NCBI RefSeq assembly: GCF_020880815.1
Contig: NZ_JAJITD010000013.1
Location: 1-64,000 of the forward strand
DNA length: 64,000 nucleotides
Direction of reading: 5' to 3'
Source of the DNA: Paraburkholderia sejongensis
Lineage (GTDB): Bacteria > Pseudomonadota > Gammaproteobacteria > Burkholderiales > Burkholderiaceae
The translations under genes were made by a program, and so were the position numbers. The notes beneath the pieces were generated by a model that did not search any database, was not told the origin of the DNA, and worked only from the letters and a program-made list of their open reading frames with translations. Positions 19,217 to 26,890 of this stretch are shown here, piece by piece. How positions within the stretch are numbered: position 1 is the stretch's first letter; every line of letters starts with the position of its first letter.

Positions 19217-20101
19217 TTATAGCGCGTCGAGCCACGCGGCGATGGCAACGTTCACGTCGTCACTGCGATCCTGCATGATCCAGTGGCCGGTATTGGTCCA
19301 TACATCCACTTTCGACTTCGGATGCGAGAACCATGGGCGCATGCGATCCGCCTGCTCGGGGTCGCGGGACAAGTGATAAACGGGAACGGAAAGGTTCTTG
19401 CAGAACACCGCGCTCGCTTCTCCGTTGCCTACCTGATCGTTGCCGAAGAACAGCGGACCGAAGGATTCGCGCACGACATGCATGGGCGTGCCCAAGACGC
19501 GCCTCGCATGCCAACGCTTGAACGCCGGGTCGGTGTTACGGTCATAGACCAGCTGAAACAACGCTGTCGCTACGCTGCCGGGATCGTTCGCATGCAGGTC
19601 ACGTGTGGTTTTCGCAAACAGCTCGGCGGCAGCGCCGGAAAAGCCGAGCGCACCGTCGACAGACACCACCGCGCTGATCAGATCCGGGCGCTTCGCGGCG
19701 AGCCGGGCGGCGATCTGGCCACCCATCGAATGCCCGACGAGATTGAACTTCTGTCCCGGATACTTCGTCGCAATCATCGCTTCGATGTCGGCGACGTAGT
19801 CGGCGGGCGTATAACTTCCGGGCCCCATCAGTTCCGATCGGCCATGTCCACGCAGATCGACAGCGATGACACGGCACCGGCTTTCAAAAAACGGCAGTTG
19901 CCAACTCCAGTCATGGGAATCACAAGTCCAGCCGTGGAGAAACATGACGTTCTTGCCGGCACCTGTGTCTGTCGCGAACAATCTGGCAAGCGGTTTCGTT
20001 GCAGCAAGGGCTTCATGGCTGCCGAGCGTGGCTGCAATCGCCGCAGCACCGGCGACCTTCAGCAGGTTGCGACGGGAAAGTTCTCGCTGTGCAATGTCCA
20101 T
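19217..20101 (-). CDS. Tat-exported alpha/beta hydrolase
   Basis: A 294-residue hydrolase with a twin-arginine signal at the N-terminus (LSRRNLLKVAGAAAIAATL, cleavage probably after a nearby Ala-Leu-Ala), so it should be folded before export to the periplasm. The catalytic fold is clear: FLHGWTCDSHDW (oxyanion), DLRGHGRS, nucleophile GHSMGG, and H in TGHWIMQD near the end. TTGGAG precedes the ATG. The form resembles haloperoxidase or arylesterase relatives. It is divergent from an HxlR-type regulator 165 bp away, which is likely its controller. Substrate not evident. Confidence 0.83.
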   Translation of the reverse strand: MDIAQRELSRRNLLKVAGAAAIAATLGSHEALAATKPLARLFATDTGAGKNVMFLHGWTCDSHDWSWQLPFFESRCRVIAVDLRGHGRSELMGPGSYTPADYVADIEAMIATKYPGQKFNLVGHSMGGQIAARLAAKRPDLISAVVSVDGALGFSGAAAELFAKTTRDLHANDPGSVATALFQLVYDRNTDPAFKRWHARRVLGTPMHVVRESFGPLFFGNDQVGNGEASAVFCKNLSVPVYHLSRDPEQADRMRPWFSHPKSKVDVWTNTGHWIMQDRSDDVNVAIAAWLDAL

Positions 20102-20210
20102 CTGGACTCCAAATCAGTTTATACACGACTGCGACATCAGCAGATCGGTCGTGTGGTTGCGACGATCGCCGCGCGCAGTGCAATTAACCTGACGTCATGC
20201 TATACGTTGG

Positions 20211-20250
20211 ATATCTACAGTCAATTACGCACTTTGAGGTGCGTAGATAT
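20211..20250. promoter_or_regulatory. Nested inverted repeats, probable HxlR operator
   Basis: Outer arms ATATCTAC (20211-20218) and GTAGATAT (20243-20250) enclose inner arms TACGCAC (20226-20232) and GTGCGTA (20239-20245), which have a 6-base spacer. The set sits just before the AGGAGG of the HxlR gene, in the divergent gap to the Tat-exported hydrolase. This is where an autoregulatory HxlR dimer would be expected to bind. Confidence 0.5.
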
Positions 20251-20266
20251 ACAGGAGGAAACCGGC

Positions 20267-20644
20267 ATGACCTGCGAGGTAGACCCAGTTTTCTTTGCGG
20301 ACTGCGCCGCGCGGTCGTTCTTCGATCAGGTGGCGAACAAATGGTCGGTGATGATCCTTACGCTGCTGACGCAGAAACCGACGCGCTTCAATGAGATCAA
20401 GCGCAGGCTGGAAGGAATCACGCACAAGGCGCTCACCCAGGCGTTGAGGCGTCTCGAGCGCAATGGCCTGATCGCCCGGAAGGTGCTCAACACGTCGCCG
20501 GTGGCAGTCGAATATTCGATCACGGACCTCGGCCGGACGCTCCAGGTCCCGTTTGGCGCCGTGTACGACTGGTCGATCGAACACTTGCATGTAATCGAGC
20601 AGGCGCAACAGGCCTATGACCAGCACGTATTGCGGGAGCGTTAG
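20267..20644 (+). CDS. HxlR-family winged-helix regulator
   Basis: A 125-residue regulator. The ATG at 20267 is fixed by a strong AGGAGG eight bases upstream, although the reading frame is open much further. The HxlR core is plain: a Cys near the start (MTCEVDP), FDQVANKWSVMILTLL, then RFNEIKRRLEGITHKALTQALRRLERNGLIAR and the wing ending VEYSITDLGRTL. Members often sense aldehydes, quinones or oxidants through that N-terminal Cys. It is divergent from the exported hydrolase and probably controls it. Confidence 0.88.
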   Translation: MTCEVDPVFFADCAARSFFDQVANKWSVMILTLLTQKPTRFNEIKRRLEGITHKALTQALRRLERNGLIARKVLNTSPVAVEYSITDLGRTLQVPFGAVYDWSIEHLHVIEQAQQAYDQHVLRER

Positions 20645-20849
20645 CGAGAGCACGACGGCTGCCCGGTCGAGGGGGACGTCGCCGCAGGCCACCTCCGACA
20701 CCTGTTGCCTGCGTTTTACACGGACGAGATATGCGTATATGTCGCGTATCCTGATCGCCGTCATTTCCCTGCAAAGGTTCGGCTGTTCATCGATTTGCTC
20801 GCACTTAAGCTAGCCTGGATATGCGGCCGCTGCGGGCAACGATTCCCTG

Positions 20850-21758
20850 TCACGTCGCATGCGTAAAACGCAATTGAGTCTTCAGGTAGTGCAGGAACGC
20901 TCGCAGTTTCGGCGACGGCACGCGCTCCCTCGGAAAAAGAGCATTGAGATCCTGCGGTGGGCCGATCCATTCGGGCAGCACCTTGCGCAGACGTCCGGCT
21001 GTGACCTCCGATGCCATGCTCGCGTCCATCGCCAACAACACCCCGTTGCCGCCACGCGCAGCGTCCACCAGCAGCACGGGATCGCTTGCCACGATCACCG
21101 GATTCAGCGCAAAGTGCTTCGCCTTCCGCCCCGCCTTGCCCAACGACCATGTGTAGCCGTTGTCGGTGCGCGCCTGATGCAGAGCAAGCGCCGGATGACG
21201 ACTTAAATCGCTCGGACTCTCGGGCGCGCCATGCTTGTCGATATACGCCGGGCTGGCGTAGACCGACGTCGAAAAGCTGCCAAGCCGCTGCGCCACAAGG
21301 CTCGAATCAGGAAGCGCGCCAAGGCGCAGGGCAACATCCACGTTCTCGCCGAACAGATCGAGCGGCACATGCGTCGCGATGATATCGACGCGCACGTCAG
21401 GGTAGCGCGCGCAAAAGCCGGCGATCAATGGCGCTATCCACGTGGCGCCAAACGAATACGGGAGCGTCACGCGCAGCCACCCCCCAGGTGTGCCACGAAT
21501 CTGTTGAACGGCGTTCTCCGCATCGTCGAGTTGTCTGGCGATTCCGTTGCAACGCTCGAAATAAGCCGCACCTGCTTCCGTCAGGCGTAGCTTTCGCGTC
21601 GTTCTGTGTAACAGGGCCGTGCCAAGGTGCGCCTCGAGTTGCCGAACGCGCCTGCTCACCGTCGTCTTCGGGATCTGCAGGGCGTTCGCCGCCGCGGTGA
21701 AGCTGCCCGCCTGCACGACGCGAACAAAAACGAGTGTGTCGTTGAGATCTCTGGTCAT
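20850..21758 (-). CDS. LysR-family transcriptional regulator
   Basis: A 302-residue regulator with the HTH 'MTRDLNDTLVFVRVVQAGSFTAAANALQIPKTTVSRRVRQLEAHLGTALLHRTTRKLRLTEAG' pattern (quoted in outline), typical of the large proteobacterial group that often acts as local repressor or activator. The effector domain carries PLDLFGENVDVALRLG. It is divergent from the amidase gene with a 141-bp gap, so it likely controls that gene. No clear ribosome binding site precedes the ATG. Confidence 0.85.
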   Translation of the reverse strand: MTRDLNDTLVFVRVVQAGSFTAAANALQIPKTTVSRRVRQLEAHLGTALLHRTTRKLRLTEAGAAYFERCNGIARQLDDAENAVQQIRGTPGGWLRVTLPYSFGATWIAPLIAGFCARYPDVRVDIIATHVPLDLFGENVDVALRLGALPDSSLVAQRLGSFSTSVYASPAYIDKHGAPESPSDLSRHPALALHQARTDNGYTWSLGKAGRKAKHFALNPVIVASDPVLLVDAARGGNGVLLAMDASMASEVTAGRLRKVLPEWIGPPQDLNALFPRERVPSPKLRAFLHYLKTQLRFTHAT

Positions 21759-21899
21759 CGGAACCCGCGTACCGCGCGAAAATTGTTAGTGACATTGCCT
21801 GGAGGATTGTCCCATGCATGGCTCAATCCTTGCCAAGGACACCGACTAATCACCTTCTCCGGCCTGCCCTATCGTTTACTTCACCCATACGGAGAGAAC

Positions 21900-23354
21900 A
21901 TGAAACTGAGCGAATACACGGAATACGACGCGATCGGCCTCGCGGAGCTAGTCGCAAACGGCGATGTCACGACGGCTGAGCTTGCCGAAGTCGCACGTGA
22001 GGCGATCACACTCGTTAATTCAGACATCAACGCGGTCATCGAGAGCTGGCCCGCTTCCGACAGCGGCGCAGGAGCTTGCCAGGGCGGCCCGCTCGCGGGC
22101 GTGCCGTTTCTGATCAAAGATCTTGCGGTAAGCATGCAAGGCAAGAAGCTCGAGCTGGGAAGTCGGCTTGCGAAAGGCGTCGTCGCTACCGAGGATTCGT
22201 GGTTGATGTCGCGCTTTCGCGCGGCGGGACTGATCACGATAGGACGCACTGCCACGCCGGAGATGGCTTTCAGTACGACCACTGAGTCGACGCTGCAAGG
22301 CGCGACTCGTAATCCGTGGCTGCCGGAGTCAAGTGCCGGCGGTTCCAGCGGCGGTGCGGCCGCAGCGGTCGCAGCGGGCCTGGTCCCGCTCGCCCATGCG
22401 ACAGATGCGGCGGGCTCCATTCGCGTGCCGGCCGCTTATAACGGCCTGTTCGGTCTTAAACCTACGCGGGGCCGCAGTTCGAACGGGCCCTCGCTTGACG
22501 AAGTATTCGCGGGTTTCGGCGTGCAATTGGGCGTGAGCCGCAGCGTGAGGGACAGCGCCGCGCTGCTCGATGCGATCCAGGGCCACGCAGCCGGCGAGCC
22601 ATACATAACCCCCGCGCCGGCGCGAAGCTTCCTATCCGAAGTCAGCCGCGAACCCGGCAAGTTAAAGATCGGCCTGATGCTCGACCCATGGAATGGCGAA
22701 CGTACCGATCCGGTTATCGCGGCAGCAACTTCTTCGACAGCGAGTCTTCTCGAAGCGCTCGGCCATACGGTCGTCGAACTCCAGCCGACGCTTGGCGCTT
22801 CGTGGGATGCCTTCGTGCAGATGAACGCGACCATATGGACAGCAACGCTCGTCGGCTGGATCGAGGGCCTCGCAGCAACGACCGGCCGTCCGATCGACAA
22901 CACGACGCTCGAGCCAGCCACATTGGCCTGTTTTCAGTACGGCAAGGAGGAGAAAGCATCCAGCTTTGCTGCGGCGCTAGCGATGCGCAACCAGGTCACG
23001 CGGTCGGTCGGCGCATGGTTTGAGGAGGTCGACTTGTTGCTCACGCCGACTTTGCCGCAGATGGCACCGGCGATCGGCACCTATGACGTAGGCGCCGAAT
23101 CGATGACCGGTCTCGAATGGACGCAGCGGGTCTTTCGACATTCGCCGTTCACGCCACCCTTCAATGTTTCTGGCGTCCCTGCGATGTCCGTTCCGCTTGA
23201 AGTGCATCCGTCAACCGGTTTGCCGATCGGCATGCAGTTCGCGGCAGGATTCGGGCGGGAAGACACGTTGCTGCGACTTGCCGGGCAACTCGAGGAGGCC
23301 CGGCCGTGGATCGATCGCCGACCGATGTTGTGGGCCGGGAGTCGGTCGAAGTGA
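21900..23354 (+). CDS. Amidase (amidase-signature family)
   Basis: A 484-residue cytoplasmic amide hydrolase. The start at 21900 is set by GGAGAG just upstream; the frame itself is open from 21627. The Ser-cisSer-Lys triad is visible: Lys in PFLIKDLAV, cis-Ser in the signature SSAGGSSGGAAAAVAAG, and Ser in DAAGSIRVPAA. The C-terminal part has the usual LLTPTLPQMAP and GVPAMSVPLE blocks. Related enzymes hydrolyse indoleacetamide, aryl amides or short peptide amides, and the sequence does not choose between them. It is divergent from a LysR regulator. Confidence 0.87.
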   Translation: MKLSEYTEYDAIGLAELVANGDVTTAELAEVAREAITLVNSDINAVIESWPASDSGAGACQGGPLAGVPFLIKDLAVSMQGKKLELGSRLAKGVVATEDSWLMSRFRAAGLITIGRTATPEMAFSTTTESTLQGATRNPWLPESSAGGSSGGAAAAVAAGLVPLAHATDAAGSIRVPAAYNGLFGLKPTRGRSSNGPSLDEVFAGFGVQLGVSRSVRDSAALLDAIQGHAAGEPYITPAPARSFLSEVSREPGKLKIGLMLDPWNGERTDPVIAAATSSTASLLEALGHTVVELQPTLGASWDAFVQMNATIWTATLVGWIEGLAATTGRPIDNTTLEPATLACFQYGKEEKASSFAAALAMRNQVTRSVGAWFEEVDLLLTPTLPQMAPAIGTYDVGAESMTGLEWTQRVFRHSPFTPPFNVSGVPAMSVPLEVHPSTGLPIGMQFAAGFGREDTLLRLAGQLEEARPWIDRRPMLWAGSRSK

Positions 23355-23561
23355 CAACGACTCACCGAAGCGTCTCGGCAAGCAGGCTCGACGCATCGTT
23401 CCCCGGACCGTTGCTACCGCGGCAGGCGGCGGGTCTCGAGGTGCACGGAGGTACGCGGCGGGAGCCGTCGTCGGCCGTCCGGAAGCGCGGACACAATGTC
23501 CGAATCAACGCGTCGGAACTGCTATGTTTCAGCACAATAGACGTTCAGCCAGGGGGCAGCC

Positions 23562-23897
23562 ATGATCTTGTACACAGTCGGCATGGGCTTATACGAAGTG
23601 AAGCGTGCTTTGCTCGAGCAAGTGGACGGTTCTTCCCTCAAGCTTCCGAGGTTTTTTTCGACTTCGGAGCAGCTCATTGCGTTTTTGAGCAATGCGCCCG
23701 GCGTAAAATTCGCGCTCTCCGCGGTGGGGACAGCGACTGTCGCGGACGATCTGCTTTCGAACACCGCTGCCGACGCCTATGGCCCCCAGTTCGGCGACGT
23801 GCTGTGCGGCCTGATCTTATATGACGGCACCAAGAAGCAAGTCCTGACTGTCGGCACTTATGTGGGCAGCGATGTGAACCGGATTTTCGGCGGATAA
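23562..23897 (+). CDS. Conserved-looking small protein of unknown function
   Basis: A 111-residue protein preceded by an AGGGGG ribosome binding site. It has no signal peptide, membrane helix or motif I know. The sequence looks like a compact alpha/beta cytoplasmic domain (MILYTVGMGLYEVKRALLEQ at the start, then GTKKQVLTVGTYVG near the end). It stands alone between the amidase and the LacI regulator. Codon usage is a little less GC-biased than its neighbours. I do not assign a function. Confidence 0.6.
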   Translation: MILYTVGMGLYEVKRALLEQVDGSSLKLPRFFSTSEQLIAFLSNAPGVKFALSAVGTATVADDLLSNTAADAYGPQFGDVLCGLILYDGTKKQVLTVGTYVGSDVNRIFGG

Positions 23898-24024
23898 GTG
23901 CCTTGGTCGCCCACCCTTCGAAACTGTTCGATCACGACTGGCATTCGGCGGAGGCCGTGAGCGCCCGCCGGGCGTTCGTGATCGACACGATCACACGGTT
24001 CGTTGTGGTTAAGGGTTCTGGCGC

Positions 24025-25056
24025 CTACGCGCTGTCGCGCGCGATCACCGAGAAGTCGATCTTCGCCGCCTTCCTGCGCTGCGGCGCGGCGCCCGTCTCG
24101 CGTTCGGCCAGCGCGGCGAGCAGCATTTCGCCGGCGCGCCGGCCGATTCCGTACGCGTCGACCGACACCGTCGTAATGCTCGGCTGACAGCACCACGACA
24201 CTTCGAAATTGCCGAAGCCGGCCACCGCGATATCGCCCGGCACCGACAGCCCGCGCCGGTGACATTCCATGATCGCGCCGAACGCGGACATGTCGCTCAC
24301 GCACATCACCGCGTCGGTGTCGGGCCACGCTTCGAGCAATGCGCTGATCGCCGGACCGCCGTGGCTCATCGTGATCGGTGACTCGCCGAGCCGGATCACG
24401 CGCGGCTCGCCGAGGCCGAGCGCCCTGATTTCGGCGACGTAGCCGCGCGCCCGGTCGGCGCCGCGCCGGTCCAGTTCGCTCGCGCCGGCAATGAAACCGA
24501 TGCGCCGGTAGCCGCGTTCGTGCAGATGGCGGACCATCGCGCGCGCCGCCGCGGAATTCGAGAAGCCGACCACCGTATCGATCGGATCGCTCGGCAGGTC
24601 CCACATTTCGACCACCGGAATGCCGGCGCGCTGCAGCAGCGCGCGCGTCGCGTCGGTGTGGCGGCCACCGGTCAGCGCGACGCAGCGCGGCTGGTGGCGC
24701 AGCATCGAGCGCACCAGCAGTTCTTCCTGTTCGAGACTGTAGGCGGTGTCGCCGAGCAGCAGTTGCAGCCCGTGCGGCGTGAGCGCCGCGTTCAGCCCGC
24801 GCACCGTGTCCGAAAAGTTCGAGCTCGACAGCGACGGCACCAGCACCGCGACGAACTCCGAGCGGCCCGACGACAACGCGCCCGCGGCCGCGTCGGCGAC
24901 GTAGCCGAGTTCGTCGATCACCTTCTGGACTTTCTCGCGGGTCGCCTGCGATACGTTGCGGCCCGCGAGCACGCGCGACACGGTCATCTTCGAAACGCCC
25001 GCGCGTTCGGCGACATCGGACATACGGGGCGGGACGGCTAGCCTGGACAACGTCAT
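24025..25056 (-). CDS. LacI-family regulator, GntR (gluconate repressor)-like
   Basis: A 343-residue repressor: HTH at about residues 12-35 (MSDVAERAGVSKMTVSRVLAGR), hinge helix, then a sugar-binding domain. Several blocks follow E. coli GntR as I recall it, notably EQEELLVRSMLRHQP, RAGIPVVEMWD, VGFSNSAAARAMVRHLHERGYRRIGFI and IAVAGFGNFEV. GntR proteins sense sugar acids and bind ATGTTACCGGTAACAT-like sites, which matches the GTTACCGGTAAC sites before the xylonate operon, porin and xylanase. It lies downstream of xylC in the same direction (109-bp gap). The effector is probably xylonate or a downstream keto-acid, by inference. The ATG at 25023 is an alternative start. Confidence 0.85.
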   Translation of the reverse strand: MTLSRLAVPPRMSDVAERAGVSKMTVSRVLAGRNVSQATREKVQKVIDELGYVADAAAGALSSGRSEFVAVLVPSLSSSNFSDTVRGLNAALTPHGLQLLLGDTAYSLEQEELLVRSMLRHQPRCVALTGGRHTDATRALLQRAGIPVVEMWDLPSDPIDTVVGFSNSAAARAMVRHLHERGYRRIGFIAGASELDRRGADRARGYVAEIRALGLGEPRVIRLGESPITMSHGGPAISALLEAWPDTDAVMCVSDMSAFGAIMECHRRGLSVPGDIAVAGFGNFEVSWCCQPSITTVSVDAYGIGRRAGEMLLAALAERETGAAPQRRKAAKIDFSVIARDSA

Positions 25057-25165
25057 GGTAAGAGGCGGAACGAATGCGCGAGAGTCACGGAACGCACATG
25101 ATACCTGGCCGCCTGCGCCGGAGCGTTCGCGACGATATCCTGGCTTGACATCGGCTGTCGCTGTT

Positions 25166-26050
25166 CTACCGCGCGAAGCCGACCGTGCAGCGTGCCTGCG
25201 CCTGCCCGGCCACCGGCGCGCGGAACAAGAACAGCCCGCCCGCCTGCGGCTGATGCTGACGCTCGACCGCGGTCAGGCCCTTCCATGCGGTCGTCACGTA
25301 CACGGTGCGCAGATCGGCGCCGCCGAACGCGAGCTTGGTCACGTTCGCGCACGGCAGCGGCACCTGGTCGACCAGTTCGCCGGCCGGAGAATAACGCTCG
25401 ATACGCCAGCCGCCGAACAGCGCGACCCACACGAAACCGTCAGCATCGACGGCGAGGCCGTCGGGGTGGCCGTCGCCCGAAATCGCCGCGAAAATGCGCT
25501 TGCCCGACAGCGTGCCGTCGGCAGCGACGTCGAACGCGTAGACCACCCGGCGCATCGTGTCGTTGTGATACAGCGTGCGCCCGTCCGGGCTCATCGCCGG
25601 GCCGTTGGTGATCACGTAGTCGTCGTCCTGCGCGAGCGCCTCGCCGGCTTCGTTCACACGATACAGCGTGCCGCTCGGCGCCACTTCGGCGTTGTCCATC
25701 GAGCCGAACCACAGCCGTCCCTGCGCATCGACGAAACCGTCGTTCAGGCGGTTGCCCGGCAATTGCGATTCGACGTCGATCAGCTTCGCGAACGCGCCGC
25801 TGGTCGCATCGAAACAATACAGACCGTCGGGCAATCCGCATACGAATAGCCGGTCCGCCAGCGGCACGATGAAGCCGGGCTGATCCGGCGCCTGCCAGCT
25901 TTGCTGCTCGCCGCTATCGAGTGCCAGCCGGTGGATCCGGTGGCCCTTGATATCGACGAAATACAGCGCGTTCTCGGCGGCCTGCCACAGCGGTCCTTCG
26001 CCGAGTTCGGCGCCGACCGGCCACACGCACACAGGGACCGGCATGCTCAT
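25166..26050 (-). CDS. xylC: Xylonolactonase (SMP-30/gluconolactonase family)
   Basis: Predicted to hydrolyse D-xylono-lactone to D-xylonate. The 294-residue six-bladed beta-propeller is recognisable from LGEGPLWQ (metal Glu), YFVDIKGHRIHRL, NRLNDGFVDAQGRLWFGSM (metal Asn and general acid Asp) and DGHPDGLAVDADGFVWVALFGGWRIERY. The ATG overlaps the xylB stop codon in an ATGA, showing translational coupling. It follows the dehydrogenase that makes its substrate, which argues for xylono- over glucono-lactone, though the family is promiscuous. A GntR-like regulator gene follows. Confidence 0.87.
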   Translation of the reverse strand: MSMPVPVCVWPVGAELGEGPLWQAAENALYFVDIKGHRIHRLALDSGEQQSWQAPDQPGFIVPLADRLFVCGLPDGLYCFDATSGAFAKLIDVESQLPGNRLNDGFVDAQGRLWFGSMDNAEVAPSGTLYRVNEAGEALAQDDDYVITNGPAMSPDGRTLYHNDTMRRVVYAFDVAADGTLSGKRIFAAISGDGHPDGLAVDADGFVWVALFGGWRIERYSPAGELVDQVPLPCANVTKLAFGGADLRTVYVTTAWKGLTAVERQHQPQAGGLFLFRAPVAGQAQARCTVGFAR

Positions 26051-26814
26051 TCTCCGTACCACCCTGCGTCGACGAAGTAGTCGCGGCCGGAACAGCGCGA
26101 CGCGTCGTCCGAGGCCAGAAACAGCGCCATGCGCGCGACGTGCTCGGGCTCGATGCGCAATTTCAGGCACTGGCTCGCGACGACCTTCGCCTCGCTTTCC
26201 GGCGATTGCCACAGCGCCATCTGGCGCGGCGTCTTGATCGCGCCCGGGATGATGCAGTTCACGCGGATGCCCGCGCCGCCGAGATCGCGCGCGAGACCGC
26301 GCGTGAGCCCTTCGATGCCGGCCTTCGCGGTCATGTAGATCGCCAGATTCGGTAGCGCCAGATGCCACGACACTGAGCCGAGATTCAGGATCACGCCGCG
26401 GCCGGCCTCGCGCATCCCGTTCGCGGCGGCCTGCGCGCAGAAGAACTGGTGACGCAGATTCACCGCGATGCGGTCGTCCCAGTAGCTCGCGGTCAGTTCG
26501 CCGATTTCATGGCGGTCGTCGTTGCCGGCGTTGTTGACCAGCACGTCGATCGGACCGGCCGCCGCGACGATCGACGCGAACATCTCGTTGATCGCATCGA
26601 CGTTGCGCAGATCGCAGCGCCGGAACAGCGGCGGATGCTTCGCATCGCGAAGCTTTTCCTGCAACGCCAGCGAATCGGCCTCGGCGACGTCGAGGAAGAA
26701 CACGCGCGCGCCCTGTTGCGCGAACGCCTCGGTCATCGCGGCGCCGATCCCGCTGCCGCCGCCGGTGACGACGACCGTTTTGTCCGCCAGGCTCGGGTAG
26801 ATTGCGTACGACAT
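26047..26814 (-). CDS. xylB: NAD-dependent D-xylose 1-dehydrogenase (short-chain dehydrogenase)
   Basis: Predicted to oxidise D-xylose (possibly also L-arabinose) to the 1,5-lactone. The 255-residue protein matches Caulobacter XylB as I recall it through most of its length: start MSYAIYPSL, cofactor site TGGGSGIGA, NNAGNDDRH, and catalytic Ser in LGSVSWHLALP with Y-MTA-K. It ends with SDDASRCSGRDYFVDAGW. Asp after strand 2 (FFLDVAEAD) indicates NAD rather than NADP. The ATG at 26814 is chosen because the homologous N-terminus begins there. It lies 76 bp after the GH3 gene and overlaps xylC by four bases, so released xylose is fed straight into oxidation. Confidence 0.9.
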   Translation of the reverse strand: MSYAIYPSLADKTVVVTGGGSGIGAAMTEAFAQQGARVFFLDVAEADSLALQEKLRDAKHPPLFRRCDLRNVDAINEMFASIVAAAGPIDVLVNNAGNDDRHEIGELTASYWDDRIAVNLRHQFFCAQAAANGMREAGRGVILNLGSVSWHLALPNLAIYMTAKAGIEGLTRGLARDLGGAGIRVNCIIPGAIKTPRQMALWQSPESEAKVVASQCLKLRIEPEHVARMALFLASDDASRCSGRDYFVDAGWYGE

Positions 26815-26890
26815 CAGATATTCCGTTGTTTCGAGTAGGGTTCGAGTGGGACTGCCCGGAGAGCCCCCGGGCGGCCGGCTGCCGTTCAAA

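Noticed and set aside
23978..23994. GTGATCG-ACA-CGATCAC palindrome past the end of the GntR-like gene
   Set aside because: It could be a terminator, but no T-run follows on either strand and the location gives no gene to regulate; not supported enough to list.
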